Shown one piece after another: positions 42,530-51,652 of a DNA stretch of 64,000 bases. The translations under genes and the position numbers were made by a program. Each line of letters begins with the position of its first letter. Position 1 is the first letter of the stretch. The notes below the pieces were generated by a model. That model saw nothing but the letters and a program-made list of their open reading frames with translations, did no database searches and was not told the origin of the DNA. Source of the stretch: Aquimonas sp964586455 (lineage in GTDB: Bacteria; Pseudomonadota; Gammaproteobacteria; Xanthomonadales; Xanthomonadaceae); the NCBI GenBank assembly GCA_964586455.1, contig CAZPHV010000024.1, positions 1 to 64,000 on the forward strand. Reading direction: 5' to 3'.

Positions 42530-43702
42530 CTACAGACCCAGCAGCTGCTGGGCGATGATGCCGCGCTGGATCTCGTTCGAGCCGCCGTAGATCGAGAGCT
42601 TGCGCAGGTTGAGATAGGCCTCGGTGGCGCGCGGGGAATCTTCATCACCGGCACCGCGCTCAGGCATCAGCAGGCCGTTCGCACCCAGAACATCGACCTG
42701 CAGCTCGCTGATGCGCTGGCGGATTTCGGTGCCGCGCACCTTCAGCATCGAGGCCTCGGGGCCTGGCGCCTGCGAGCGATCGGCTGCGGCGACGACGCGC
42801 AGATTGGTTAGCTCCAGCGCCTTCAGCTCGAACTCGACTTCGGCGATGCGCGCGGCCAGCAGCGGTGAGTCGATCGGCCGGCGACCCAGCGCATCGGCGC
42901 GACGGGCCATCGCGATCAGTCGCTGCAACTCGCGCTGCGAAAGCCCGATCCCGGCGATGTTGGTGCGCTCGTGCGCCAGCAGATACTTGGCGTAGGTCCA
43001 GCCGGCGTTCTCGTCGCCGACGAGGTTTTCCACCGGCACCCGCACGCTGTCCAGCCAGACCTCGTTGACCTCGTGACCACCGTCGAGCAGACGCGTCGGC
43101 TGCAGGCGAATGCCCGCTGTCCGCATGTCGATCAGCAGAAAGGAAATGCCGGCCTGCGGCTTGGCCTGGGAGTCGGTACGAACCAGGCAGAACATCCAGT
43201 CGGCATGCTGGCCGTAGGTGTTCCAGGCTTTCTGACCGTCGACGATGTAGTGATCGCCCTCGCGCACGGCGCGGGTCTTGAGCCGCGCCAGATCCGACCC
43301 GGCACCGGGCTCGGAATAGCCCTGGCACCACCACACGCTGCCATCGAGGATGCCCGGCAGATGCCGCGCGCACTGCTCGGCACTGCCGTAGCGCATCAGC
43401 ACCGGCGCCACCATCTTCAGGCCGAAGGGCAGCTGCTCCGGCGCACCTGCCAGTGCGCATTCGGTTTCGAACAGGTAGCGCTGCACCGCGTTCCAGCCGG
43501 TGCCTCCGTGCTCGCGCGGCCAACCACAGGCGCCCCAGCCGCGCGCATGCAGAATCCGCTGCCAGCGCTGCAGATCCGATTTGACCTGGCTGTCGTCGCC
43601 ATCCAGACAGCGCGCGCGGATGTCGGCAGGCAGCTCGGTCTGAAGAAAGGCTCGCACTTCATCGCGAAAGGCGATCTCCTCACGGTTGAAGTCGAGGTTC
43701 AT
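42530..43702 (-). CDS. Acyl-CoA dehydrogenase, large/alpha subunit type
   Basis: 390 aa. FAD domain with WWCQGYSEPGAGSDLARL and KAWNTYGQHADW, and C-terminal YGGSNEIQRGIIAQQLLGL. The WCQGYSEPGAGSDLA form is characteristic of PimC/FadE29-type large subunits acting on branched, dicarboxylic or steroid-side-chain acyl-CoAs rather than of linear fatty-acid enzymes. Overlap-free spacing of 10 nt to the small subunit supports an alpha2beta2 complex. It lies 34 nt after the thiolase gene. Confidence 0.9.
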   Translation of the reverse strand: MNLDFNREEIAFRDEVRAFLQTELPADIRARCLDGDDSQVKSDLQRWQRILHARGWGACGWPREHGGTGWNAVQRYLFETECALAGAPEQLPFGLKMVAPVLMRYGSAEQCARHLPGILDGSVWWCQGYSEPGAGSDLARLKTRAVREGDHYIVDGQKAWNTYGQHADWMFCLVRTDSQAKPQAGISFLLIDMRTAGIRLQPTRLLDGGHEVNEVWLDSVRVPVENLVGDENAGWTYAKYLLAHERTNIAGIGLSQRELQRLIAMARRADALGRRPIDSPLLAARIAEVEFELKALELTNLRVVAAADRSQAPGPEASMLKVRGTEIRQRISELQVDVLGANGLLMPERGAGDEDSPRATEAYLNLRKLSIYGGSNEIQRGIIAQQLLGL

Positions 43703-43736
43703 GCCCGCACGCCCTCGGCCCGGTTCGACTGCACGC

Positions 43737-44921
43737 TCATGCCGGCAGCACCTCGAACAGGCCCGCAGCGCCCTGTCCGCCGCCGATGCACATAGTGACG
43801 ACGACGAACTTCGCGCCGCGACGGCGACCCTCGATCAGCGCATGGCCGACCAGTCGCGAACCGCTGACGCCGTAGGGGTGGCCGACCGCGATCGCACCGC
43901 CGTTGACGTTGAGGCGGTCCATCGGAATGCCCAGACGATCGGCGCAGTACAGCACCTGCACGGCGAAGGCCTCATTCAACTCCCAGAGGTCGATGTCCTC
44001 GACTTTCAAGCCGGCACGGGCGAGCAGCTTCGGCACCGCGAACACCGGGCCGATGCCCATTTCGTCGGGCTCGCAGCCGGCTACGGCAAAACCCCGGAAC
44101 ACCCCCAGCGGCCGCAGCCCGCGACGGGCCGCGTCGCCGGCTTCCATCAGGACGCAGGCCGAGGCACCGTCGGAGAACTGGCTGGCATTGCCGGCGGCGA
44201 TGCTGCCGCCCGCTACCGCGGCACGGATCCTGGCCACGCCCTCATAGGTGGTATCGGCGCGGATGCCCTCGTCCGCGCTCAGTGTAACTTCGCGGGTCAG
44301 CAACTGCCGGCTGCTCGCATCGGCCAGACCCATGCGCACCGTGATCGGCACGATTTCGGCATCGAAGCGTCCCGCCGCGGCCGCAGCCGCCGCGCGCTGC
44401 TGGCTCTGTGCGCCGTAGCGGTCCTGGCGCTCGCGATCGATACCGTAACGCCGCGCAACGGTCTCGGCGGTCTGCAGCATCGGCCAGTAGATCGCCGGCG
44501 CCTGTGCCTTCAGCACCGGCTCTTCCAGCATGTGCAGATTGATCTGGTTCTGCACGCAGGAAATGCTCTCGACGCCGCCGGCGACGAACACCTCGCCTTC
44601 GCCGGCGACGATGCGCTGCGCCGCCATCGCGATGCTCTGCAGGCCGGAGGCACAGAAACGATTCACGGTGGCCCCGGCCACGCTGACCGGCAGGCCGGCG
44701 CGCAGCGCGATCTGGCGGCCGATATTGCTGCCACAGGCGCCCTCGGGCCAGGCGCAGCCCATCAACACATCGCCCACCTCAGCGGGATCGATGCCGGCGC
44801 GGCTGACGGCGGCCTGCACGACATGGCCGCCCAGGGTCGCGCCGTGGGTCAGGTTCAGGGCGCCCTTCCAACTCTTGGCAAGCGCGGTACGGGCGGTGGA
44901 AACGATGACGGCCTCTGGCAT
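43737..44921 (-). CDS. Thiolase (acetyl-CoA acyltransferase)
   Basis: 394 aa, thiolase family II length. Nucleophile C90 in NRFCASGLQS, catalytic His about 349 in GAIAVGHPYG, and second Cys about 379 in CIGGGQGAAG; all three are intact. Cleaves 3-oxoacyl-CoA to acetyl-CoA (or propionyl-CoA) plus a shortened acyl-CoA. The GHPYGVSG variant of the usual GHPxGxSG loop is conservative. GGAG lies 9 nt before the ATG. It sits between the FadB/J-type and dehydrogenase genes. Confidence 0.95.
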   Translation of the reverse strand: MPEAVIVSTARTALAKSWKGALNLTHGATLGGHVVQAAVSRAGIDPAEVGDVLMGCAWPEGACGSNIGRQIALRAGLPVSVAGATVNRFCASGLQSIAMAAQRIVAGEGEVFVAGGVESISCVQNQINLHMLEEPVLKAQAPAIYWPMLQTAETVARRYGIDRERQDRYGAQSQQRAAAAAAAGRFDAEIVPITVRMGLADASSRQLLTREVTLSADEGIRADTTYEGVARIRAAVAGGSIAAGNASQFSDGASACVLMEAGDAARRGLRPLGVFRGFAVAGCEPDEMGIGPVFAVPKLLARAGLKVEDIDLWELNEAFAVQVLYCADRLGIPMDRLNVNGGAIAVGHPYGVSGSRLVGHALIEGRRRGAKFVVVTMCIGGGQGAAGLFEVLPA

Positions 44922-44988
44922 GTCGGTTCTGCTCCGGAACGGGAATCAAGGCGCCGCGAGGAGGGCGACGCCGGACAAGGAGTGGGGT

Positions 44989-47073
44989 TCAATCGTTGAA
45001 GCGCCCGCCGGACTCGGCGAGCCGCTGCAGCAGCGGCGCGGGCTGCCAGGCATGACCCTGATAGCCGCGCGCAAAACGACGCATGGCATCCAGCACCTTG
45101 GGCAGGCCGTGCTGGTCGGCCCAGTGCATGGGCCCACCGCGCCAGGCCGGGAAGCCGTAGCCGCTCAGATAGACCAGATCGATGTCGGAGGCGCGCTGGG
45201 CGATGCCCTCTTCGAGAATCCGCGCACCTTCATCCACCAGTGCGAACAGCAGGCGCTCGACGATCTCGCGCGCATCGATCGTGCGGCGGCTGAGTCCGAT
45301 CTCGGCCGAGTGCTGTTCGATCAAGGCCTGCACCTCGGCCGAGGGCAGCGCCCGGCGTTCGCCCACTCGATAGTCGTAGAAGCCGCCGCCCGATTTCTGG
45401 CCGAAGCGGCCGCGCTCGCACAACAGGTCCGGGATCTTGGAATACGTGAGGTCGGGCAGCTCGATGGCGCGCCGCTTGCGAATCGCCCAGCCGATGTCGC
45501 CGCCGGCCAGATCACTCATGCGGAACGGCCCCATTGCAAAACCGAAAGCCTCGATCGCGGCGTCGATCTGCTGCGGCAGTGCGCCTTCGTCCAGCAGGAA
45601 CCCGGCCTGGCGCAGGTACTGCTCCAGCATGCGATTGCCGATGAAGCCGTCGCAGACGCCCGACACCACGGCGGTCTTTCCGATCCGCTTGGCCAGCGCC
45701 ATCGCCGTGGCCAGCACTGCAGGAGCGGTCTGCGCGCCGCGCACCACCTCCAGCAGCTTCATGATGTTGGCCGGACTGAAGAAGTGCAGGCCGATCACGT
45801 CCTGCGGTCGGGCGGTGAAGCCAGCGATGCGATCGAGATCCAGGGTCGAGGTGTTGCTGGCGAGAATGGCGCCGGGCTTCATCACCGCATCGAGCTGGCC
45901 GAATACCGACTGCTTGACCGCGTAATCCTCGTAGACAGCCTCGATCGCCAGATCGATCTCGGCGAATGCCGCGTAGTCCAAGCCCGGCTGCAGCAGGGCC
46001 AGGCGCTGCTGCAGTTGCTCGGCGCTGATCCGGCCCTTGGCTGCGGCGGACTCCAGTGTTTCGCGGATGCGTGCGACGCCGCGGTCCAACGCGTCCTGCC
46101 CGGTTTCAAGCAGGCTGACCGCAATGCCGGCATTGAGAAAGCTGAGGCTGATGCCGGTGCCCATGGTGCCTGCACCGATCACGCCGACGCGTGTGATCTC
46201 GCGTGGGGCCACACCCTGCAAGCCCGGCACCTTGGCGGCGGCGCGCTCACCGAAAAAGGCGTGTCGCAACGCCTTCGATTCCGGCGTGGCCAGCAGCAGC
46301 TGAAAGCCCTCGCGCTCGGCACGCAGGCCCTCGTCGAACGGCTTGAGCGAGGCGGCAAGTGCATCCACGCAGCGCGCCGGCGCCGGCAGCTGCGGCGCGG
46401 CCGCCACCGCTGCGTTGCGGGCGAAGCTCAGATAGGCCTGCGCATCCGCGTGTTCGACCGTGACATCGCGTACGCGCGGCCGCAGGCCCTGCTCCGCCGC
46501 CTGCAGGGCGACTTCGATGGCCGCCTCGACCGCGTCACCTTCGACCACGCGAGCGAACAGCGCGGTATCACGCAGTTGAGCGGCCGGCACCGGCGTACCC
46601 GACAGAATCATGTTCAGCGCGGTTTCCAGCCCGACCGCACGCGGCAGCCGCTGTGTACCGCCACCGCCGGGCAGCAGGCCGATCTTGACCTCGGGCAGAC
46701 CGACCGCAGCCTTTGCGTTCGCCACCCGGTAGTGCGCACCCAGCGAGAGCTCCAAACCGCCGCCCAGGGCAGATCCGTTCAGCGCCATCACAACCGGCTT
46801 GGGGAAGTCCTCCAGCCGCTCGATCAGATCGTGCAGATTGGGTGAGGCCTCGGCCGCGGGCAGGTTGAACTCGCGGATGTCGGCGCCGCCGCTGAACAGC
46901 GCACCGCGATGGCTCAGTACCACCGCGCGCACTTCCGGATTTGTTTCAGCCTCGAACAGCGCGTGCCACAGCTCAAGTCGCAGCGCGTGGCCGAAGCCGT
47001 TGACGGGCGGGTTGTCGATGCTGAGCAGTTGGCAGCCTGAGCGGAATTCGGTATGGACGGGCATGGGCTTCAT
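44989..47073 (-). CDS. Enoyl-CoA hydratase / 3-hydroxyacyl-CoA dehydrogenase fusion
   Basis: 694 aa, FadB/FadJ-type multifunctional beta-oxidation enzyme. N-terminal crotonase (about 10-190; ALNGSALGGGLELSLGAHYRVA, ALNMILSGTPVP), NAD-binding domain (about 293-475; RVGVIGAGTMGTGISL), and two C-terminal 3HCDH domains (FIGNRMLEQYLRQAGFLLDEGA, then GYGFPAWRGGPMHWAD). Hydrates 2-enoyl-CoA and oxidises the 3-hydroxyacyl-CoA. An alternative ATG is 9 nt inside (47,064). It is 68 nt from the thiolase and 50 nt from the alpha/beta-hydrolase. Confidence 0.95.
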   Translation of the reverse strand: MKPMPVHTEFRSGCQLLSIDNPPVNGFGHALRLELWHALFEAETNPEVRAVVLSHRGALFSGGADIREFNLPAAEASPNLHDLIERLEDFPKPVVMALNGSALGGGLELSLGAHYRVANAKAAVGLPEVKIGLLPGGGGTQRLPRAVGLETALNMILSGTPVPAAQLRDTALFARVVEGDAVEAAIEVALQAAEQGLRPRVRDVTVEHADAQAYLSFARNAAVAAAPQLPAPARCVDALAASLKPFDEGLRAEREGFQLLLATPESKALRHAFFGERAAAKVPGLQGVAPREITRVGVIGAGTMGTGISLSFLNAGIAVSLLETGQDALDRGVARIRETLESAAAKGRISAEQLQQRLALLQPGLDYAAFAEIDLAIEAVYEDYAVKQSVFGQLDAVMKPGAILASNTSTLDLDRIAGFTARPQDVIGLHFFSPANIMKLLEVVRGAQTAPAVLATAMALAKRIGKTAVVSGVCDGFIGNRMLEQYLRQAGFLLDEGALPQQIDAAIEAFGFAMGPFRMSDLAGGDIGWAIRKRRAIELPDLTYSKIPDLLCERGRFGQKSGGGFYDYRVGERRALPSAEVQALIEQHSAEIGLSRRTIDAREIVERLLFALVDEGARILEEGIAQRASDIDLVYLSGYGFPAWRGGPMHWADQHGLPKVLDAMRRFARGYQGHAWQPAPLLQRLAESGGRFND

Positions 47074-47122
47074 TCGTTGAAAGGGACGGAAGGGGTTCGG
47101 GTAGTCGAGCGGGCGCGTCGGC

Positions 47123-48109
47123 TCAGCCGGAACCTGGGCTGGGTTTCGGATCGGTCAGAAAGCTGAGCAAGGCCTCGCGCAGCTCGGGGCGGGCGACGGC
47201 GCCAAGGTGATCACCCGGCACCGGCACGAAACGCGCGTTCGGCAGCGCGTGTGCAAGTCGGTCGGCACGTCGGGCCAGCACATCGCCGCGCCCGGCCAAT
47301 ACCAGGGTCGGCACGCAGATGTGCTGAAGCGCAATCGCTTGCTGGTGCAGCGCTCGTGCCTGAGCTGCGAGCGCGGAACGACTACTGCCCATGCGTTCGG
47401 CGAACAGCCGGAACAGCAGCAGACCGGGGTGGCGGATCTGCGAGGGCTCTTCTGCCAGCAGGGCCTGGGCCAGGGCTTCGGGCGGCAGCGCGCGGGTGTC
47501 GACGCCACCGCACTCGAGCACGCCTTCGCCCACGCCACCGATCACCAGCCGTCGCAGCTGAGGGCCTGTGTTCTTTGCTTCCCCCAAGCCGGCGGCCAGG
47601 ATCAGGCTAACCACGGCGCCCATCGAGTAGCCGACCAGATCGAACCGGGCGATACGCTGCGCGCCCAACAGCTCCAGCAGATCGGCAGCCATGCGCAACT
47701 CACCATAGCGAGCCGGATCGCTCGGCGCTTCACTGCCGCCATGACCGCGTGCATCCACCGCCAGCACCGGCAGGCCGGCCTCGATCAGCGCTGTCACCAG
47801 GCCTGGAAGCACCCAGTTCGCATGGGCATTCGCGGCGAAGCCGTGATGCAGCACGACCGGTACCGCAGACGCACTCAGGTTCCAGCCGTACCAGTGCAGG
47901 CGCAGACCATCGCTGCAGCAGAAATCCGCTTCGACATCGGGCGCGAGGGACGGCTGCGTGAGTGAGGGACGCCGGAGACTCAGCCCCAGATTCAGCAGAT
48001 CGATGCCCCGTCGGGCCAAGCGCCGATTGCCGATACGGTCCCCCAAGCGGGCGAGGCCGAGGCCGGCCATCAGGCTGGGCATCCCAGCGAGCCGACCGAT
48101 CAGGCTCAT
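47123..48109 (-). CDS. Alpha/beta-hydrolase
   Basis: 328 aa. Nucleophile Ser in GYSMGA, acid in LAGRGDVLA, His in VPGDHLGAV; strand VPVVLHHGFAANAHANW and DARGHGGSEAPSD are typical of the fold. The N-terminal 50 residues are basic and hydrophobic. Probably an esterase or thioesterase acting early in the pathway; substrate unknown. The start at 48,109 has GGGAG 8 nt upstream; an ATG at 48,124 is weaker. First gene of the minus-strand catabolic unit, divergent from the frameshifted dehydrogenase. Confidence 0.85.
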   Translation of the reverse strand: MSLIGRLAGMPSLMAGLGLARLGDRIGNRRLARRGIDLLNLGLSLRRPSLTQPSLAPDVEADFCCSDGLRLHWYGWNLSASAVPVVLHHGFAANAHANWVLPGLVTALIEAGLPVLAVDARGHGGSEAPSDPARYGELRMAADLLELLGAQRIARFDLVGYSMGAVVSLILAAGLGEAKNTGPQLRRLVIGGVGEGVLECGGVDTRALPPEALAQALLAEEPSQIRHPGLLLFRLFAERMGSSRSALAAQARALHQQAIALQHICVPTLVLAGRGDVLARRADRLAHALPNARFVPVPGDHLGAVARPELREALLSFLTDPKPSPGSG

Positions 48110-48427
48110 GCGAAGCACTCCCATCGCCGGGTGCGGCGGTCGCTGGCTGAGCTTGCGAACGCCGAATGCCTGGAGGCCAAGGGTGGGCTGCCGACTCCGG
48201 TGGGTGGGTGGTAGTCTGGATACTTAAATTCCATATATTGGAACTTGATTCCGTTTTATGTGGGCCATCCTAGCCACGCAGATTTCCGCTTGGCAAGCGC
48301 CTCGACGGACTAAGCGATGCGGCACTGCACCATTCGCAGAGCGGCTTTGCAGCGCTTGCAACAGCCCTGACACCTCGCCTAGCATCGATCCCGTCCTCGG
48401 AATAGTTTTGCGTCTTTCGGAACTTAA
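48110..48427. other. Divergent promoter region of the catabolic island
   Basis: 318 nt between the minus-strand alpha/beta-hydrolase unit and the plus-strand dehydrogenase/IclR unit. It holds the operator candidate at 48,229-48,243 and AT-rich stretches unusual for this genome. Confidence 0.65.
48229..48243. promoter_or_regulatory. TTCCA-N5-TGGAA operator candidate
   Basis: TTCCATATATTGGAA, an inverted repeat with 5-bp arms around TATAT, midway between the divergent start codons; a half-site GATTCCG follows. E. coli IclR recognises TGGAA/TTCCA half-sites, and an IclR-family gene lies 1.5 kb away, so autoregulation plus control of the divergent unit is plausible. Confidence 0.5.
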
Positions 48428-49701
48428 ATGGCCACTCACCCGGAACCGGAGCTGACCGCGACCGCTCCTGCCTCAAGCAGCGACGAGCTGCGCCAGCGTT
48501 TGTGGAACTTCATGCAGCGCCATGTGCTGCCCTGCGAGGCCCGCCACCACGCCGAGGTGGAAGCGCAGCGACGCGCCGGCAATGCCTGGGTCACCAGTGC
48601 CGTGATCGAAGAGCTGAAGCCGCTGGCGCGGGCTGAGGGGCTGTGGAACCTGTTCCTGCCGCGGTCAGCGCGCGCGCCGGAGGGGCTGTCCAACCTCGAC
48701 TACGCGCCGCTGGCCGAGATCATGGGGCGCGTGCACTGGGCTTCCGAGGTGTTCAATTGCTCCGCGCCTGACACCGGCAACATGGAGATCCTGGAACGCT
48801 ATGCCAGTGAACAGCAGAAGCAGCACTGGCTGGACCCCCTGCTCGATGGCCGCATCCGCTCCGCCTTCCTGATGACCGAACCCGGGGTGGCTTCGGCGGA
48901 CGCCACCAACATCGAATGCAGCATTCGTCGCGAGGGCGACTTCTGGGTCGTGAACGGCCGCAAGTGGTTTTCGTCTGGCGCCGGCGATCCGCGCTGCGCG
49001 CTCTACATCGTGATGGGCAGACCGATCCGGAGGCCCCGCGCCACGGCCAGCAGTCGATGCTGCTGGTGCCCGCCGACACGCCCGGCCTGCGCGTGGTCCG
49101 CCCGCTCGGTCTATTCGGCTACGACAGCGCGCCGCATGGCCATATGGAGATCGAGCTGGTGGACGTGCGTGTGCCGATCGATCACCTGCTGCTGGGCGAA
49201 GGACGCGGCTTCGAGATCGCCCAGGCGCGCCTGGGGCCCGGCCGCATCCATCACTGCATGCGCACGATCGGCTCAGCCGAACGCGCGCTCGAACTGCTGT
49301 GCCAGCGCGCCAGCCGCCGCGTCGCCTTCGGCAAACCGATCGCCGAACTGGGTGGATGGCGCGAGCGCATCGCGCAGGCGCGCTGCCAGATCGAACAGGC
49401 GCGCCTGCTGGTGCTGCGCGCCGCACACCTCATGGACACCGCCGGCAACCGCGCCGCCCGCGTCGAGATCGCGATGATCAAGGCGGTGGTGCCGGGCATG
49501 GCCTGCACCGTCATCGATTGGGCGATCCAGGCCCATGGCGGCGCCGGTGTCTGCCAGGACAGCTTCCTCGCCCGCGCCTGGGCCGACGCGCGGGCACTGC
49601 GCATCGCCGACGGCCCGGACGAGGTCCACCTCGACACCATCGGCAAGTGGGAGCTGGCGCGGCATGCGACTGCGAACGCCCCTACCCTTGCACCCGCCTG
49701 A
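48428..49701 (+). pseudogene. Acyl-CoA dehydrogenase broken by a 1-nt deletion
   Basis: Reads as one acyl-CoA dehydrogenase of about 424 codons only if one base is restored near 49,015. Residues up to YIVMG (SAFLMTEPGVASADATNIE, FWVVNGRKWFSSGAGDPR) are in one frame. From TDPEAPRHGQQSMLLVPADTPG to IADGPDEVHLDTIGKWELARH they are in another. Adding an A (GGCA to GGCAA) yields MGKTDPEAPRHGQQSM, the family sequence. The catalytic region (GPDEVH) survives downstream. The protein would stop aligning at about residue 198 in the first frame. It is the first plus-strand gene of the island, 46 nt before IclR. A sequencing or assembly error is possible. Confidence 0.88.
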
Positions 49702-49747
49702 AGCGGCCGCGCCACACTAGCGACCTGTTTCCAGCACCGAGCATTCC

Positions 49748-50566
49748 ATGGGCAACCCCAAACGCGACCTCGACTCCCTGATCCGCAGCGGCGACGAAGA
49801 CCATCCGCAGTTCGTCAACGCGGTGGCGCGCGCGTTCTCGATCCTGCGCTGCTTCGAACAGGGCGAGCCCCACCTCGGCAACCAGGAGATCGCCAAGCGC
49901 AGCCGCCTGCCCAAGGCGACGGTTTCGCGCCTGACCTTCACCCTGGCGTCCCTGGGCTATCTCAGCTATTCGCCGGCGCTGGAGAAGTATTCGCTGGGCA
50001 CCGGCGTGCTCACGCTCGGCCATGCCTTCATGCGCGCCAACGACATCGTGCAGCTGGCGCGACCGCTGATGCGCCAGTTGGCCGAGTACACGCAGTCGGC
50101 CGTGATGCTGGCCGAAGCCGACGGCCTGCGCATGGTGTTGCTGGAGATCTGCCAGGGGGACCCGACGTTCGAGATGAAGCTGCAGGTCGGCGCCCGCGTG
50201 CCGCACGGCTCCACCGCACTGGGCCGCGCCGACCTCGCTTCCCGACCCGAAGACCTGTTCATGCTGCGCCTGCGCGAATTCGAGCAGGAGGCCGACCCGT
50301 CGGCGTGGCCACAGATCAAGGCCGGCATCCTGCGCGCACGCGACGACTACCAGCACTACGGCTTCTGCTTCTCGATGGGCGATTGGAATTCCGATGTCTA
50401 TGCGGTCGGCGTGCCCTTGGTCTCCGCCGACCGCAGCCGCGTGCTGGCCTTGAACTGCAGCGGGCGCGTCTCGGTGATGACCCGCGAGAAGCTGGTCCAG
50501 GACTTCGGGCCCCGCCTGGTCGCCTTGCGCAATACGATCTACGAGATGACCCAGGGTCGGTTCTGA
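49748..50566 (+). CDS. IclR-family transcriptional regulator
   Basis: 272 aa. N-terminal winged helix-turn-helix (about 24-85; FVNAVARAFSILRCFEQGEPHLGNQEIAKRSRLPKATVSRLTFTL), then the IclR ligand-binding domain (about 100-270; RPLMRQLAEYTQSAVMLAEAD, VGARVPHGSTALGRA, AVGVPLV). Most likely the local repressor or activator of the catabolic island; the effector is probably an acyl-CoA or aromatic/alicyclic intermediate, unproven. It directly follows the frameshifted dehydrogenase. Confidence 0.94.
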   Translation: MGNPKRDLDSLIRSGDEDHPQFVNAVARAFSILRCFEQGEPHLGNQEIAKRSRLPKATVSRLTFTLASLGYLSYSPALEKYSLGTGVLTLGHAFMRANDIVQLARPLMRQLAEYTQSAVMLAEADGLRMVLLEICQGDPTFEMKLQVGARVPHGSTALGRADLASRPEDLFMLRLREFEQEADPSAWPQIKAGILRARDDYQHYGFCFSMGDWNSDVYAVGVPLVSADRSRVLALNCSGRVSVMTREKLVQDFGPRLVALRNTIYEMTQGRF

Positions 50567-50913
50567 TGCAGAACCCTTTTGGCGCACGATGGGAGACCGA
50601 TGCAGGCGGCGCTCACCACCGCGACTCCGTGAGTGGGCGGACGGTGGAGTTCGTGCCTGAGGCGGCCTGGGTGGGGATGGCCCGGTGCGAACGAGCAGCC
50701 GCGTGTGCGCGGGCGGCGGATCAAGATCCGCCCTACGTAAGGCGGACAACGCTAGTTCGGGCGAGCGGCTGTGCCCGGAGTTATCAGTACCGCGTCGCCG
50801 GGCGATCCGCACGTTGTTCTCCAGGCTTCCTTTCGCCTACGCGGCGCGCTCCACTTCCGCCGCGACTCCATCTCCAGCCCGAACCTCATCTTCAGCTCAA
50901 GCGCCAACCCCAG

Positions 50914-51028
50914 TTTCGGCTTCAGCTTCAGCTTCGGTTTCGGCTTCAGCTTCGGCTTCGGTTTCGGCTTCGGCTTCGGCTTCGGCTTCGGCTCTCGCTC
51001 TGGCTTCTGCTTTGGCTCCGGCTCTCGC
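50914..51028. repeat. TTCGGC/TTCAGC hexamer tandem array
   Basis: About 19 imperfect 6-bp units (TTCGGC, TTCAGC, TTCGGT, then CTCTGGC-type decay). In the reverse frame it spells Lys-Pro repeats, but no start or family supports a protein. Slippage-prone. Confidence 0.75.
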
Positions 51029-51103
51029 TCTTGCGGGCAGGAGCCCGCGCTGTTCACGGGGCCCCTGGGGAGCGGCGAGGCTCGGACGATCAGCCCGCAG
51101 GGG

Positions 51104-51305
51104 CGCCGGCAGGGATGCCGGCGATGTTCGTGACAGGCCAAGGATGGCCTGTCCACGAACACCGGCCGAGACTCGCGAACCCTGAGCGCAAGGATGCGCG
51201 AAGGGCGCGGACGAGGGGTGGCCTTTCTTTTGGTTACTTTTCTTTGGCCACTCAAAGAAAAGTGACTCGGGCAGCCCGCACGCGGGAATGGCCATGGATG
51301 GCCAT
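51104..51305. repeat. Cluster of hairpins with GGAT-containing loops
   Basis: Stem-loops: CGCCGGCA-GGGA-TGCCGGCG (51,104-51,123); GTTCGTG+ACAGGCC with AAGGAT loop and one bulged C (51,126-51,160); GCGC-AAGGAT-GCGC... (51,186-51,198); ATGGCCA-TGGA-TGGCCAT (51,288-51,305). Different stems, similar loops. Known-looking xanthomonad intergenic sequence. Confidence 0.7.
51236..51263. terminator. ACTTTTCTTTG / CAAAGAAAAGT stem-loop
   Basis: 11-bp perfect stem, GCCACT loop, extendable by GTT/GAC with a G-T pair. This T-rich hairpin recurs in Lysobacterales intergenic DNA and could act as a bidirectional terminator. Confidence 0.6.
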
Positions 51306-51379
51306 GCTTTGGGAGCGCGGAAGGGATGACCGAAAGCTCTCGCCCTTCGCTGCAAACAACATCGCGACGAAGCCAGACA

Positions 51380-51545
51380 GAGGCGAGGATGGAGCTCATG
51401 GTGGGCCAGGGCCCACCCTATGGAATCGACAAACCGAAGCGAGCATCAAGCTCGCGGTGGGCCAAGGCCCACCCAATGGAATCGACGAACCGAAGCGAGC
51501 ATCGAGCTCGCGGTGGGCCAGCGCCCACCCTACGCACAGCAAACC
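51380..51545 (+). repeat. Three 56-bp tandem units of the GGTGGGCC repeat family
   Basis: Units 51,380-51,435, 51,436-51,491 and 51,492-51,545. Each has GCGAG..GAGCTC, then GGTGGGCC..GGCCCACCC, TATGG or similar, and AATCGAC-AACC. Unit 1 retains the leader seen at 10,255; unit 2 the leader seen at 266. Spacers are constant, so this is not a CRISPR. Confidence 0.85.
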
Positions 51546-51652
51546 GTGGATCAACCACCCCACCGTGCCGACCCTCTCCAGCAGAGAGAGGGCGGCCGCC
51601 GCACGCCTGCATCCGACAGTCGTGCACGCACCCCAACTGGGAGGACATCACC

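Larger units (their letters stand above)
50567..51652. other. 1.1-kb repeat-rich gap
   Basis: No credible gene. In order it holds: a hexamer tandem array (50,914-51,028), a series of hairpins with GGAT-type loops (51,104-51,305), a TTTTCTTTG stem-loop (51,236-51,263) and a three-unit 56-bp tandem carrying the dispersed palindrome (51,380-51,545). It separates IclR from the ligase-permease-thioesterase-ADH genes. Confidence 0.8.

Noticed and set aside
50752..51399. Minus-strand Lys-Pro-repeat protein
   Set aside because: It is simply the translation of the hexamer array and hairpins; no start signal or family.
51380..51545. CRISPR-like array
   Set aside because: Units are contiguous with constant sequence between palindromes; no variable spacers and no cas genes.
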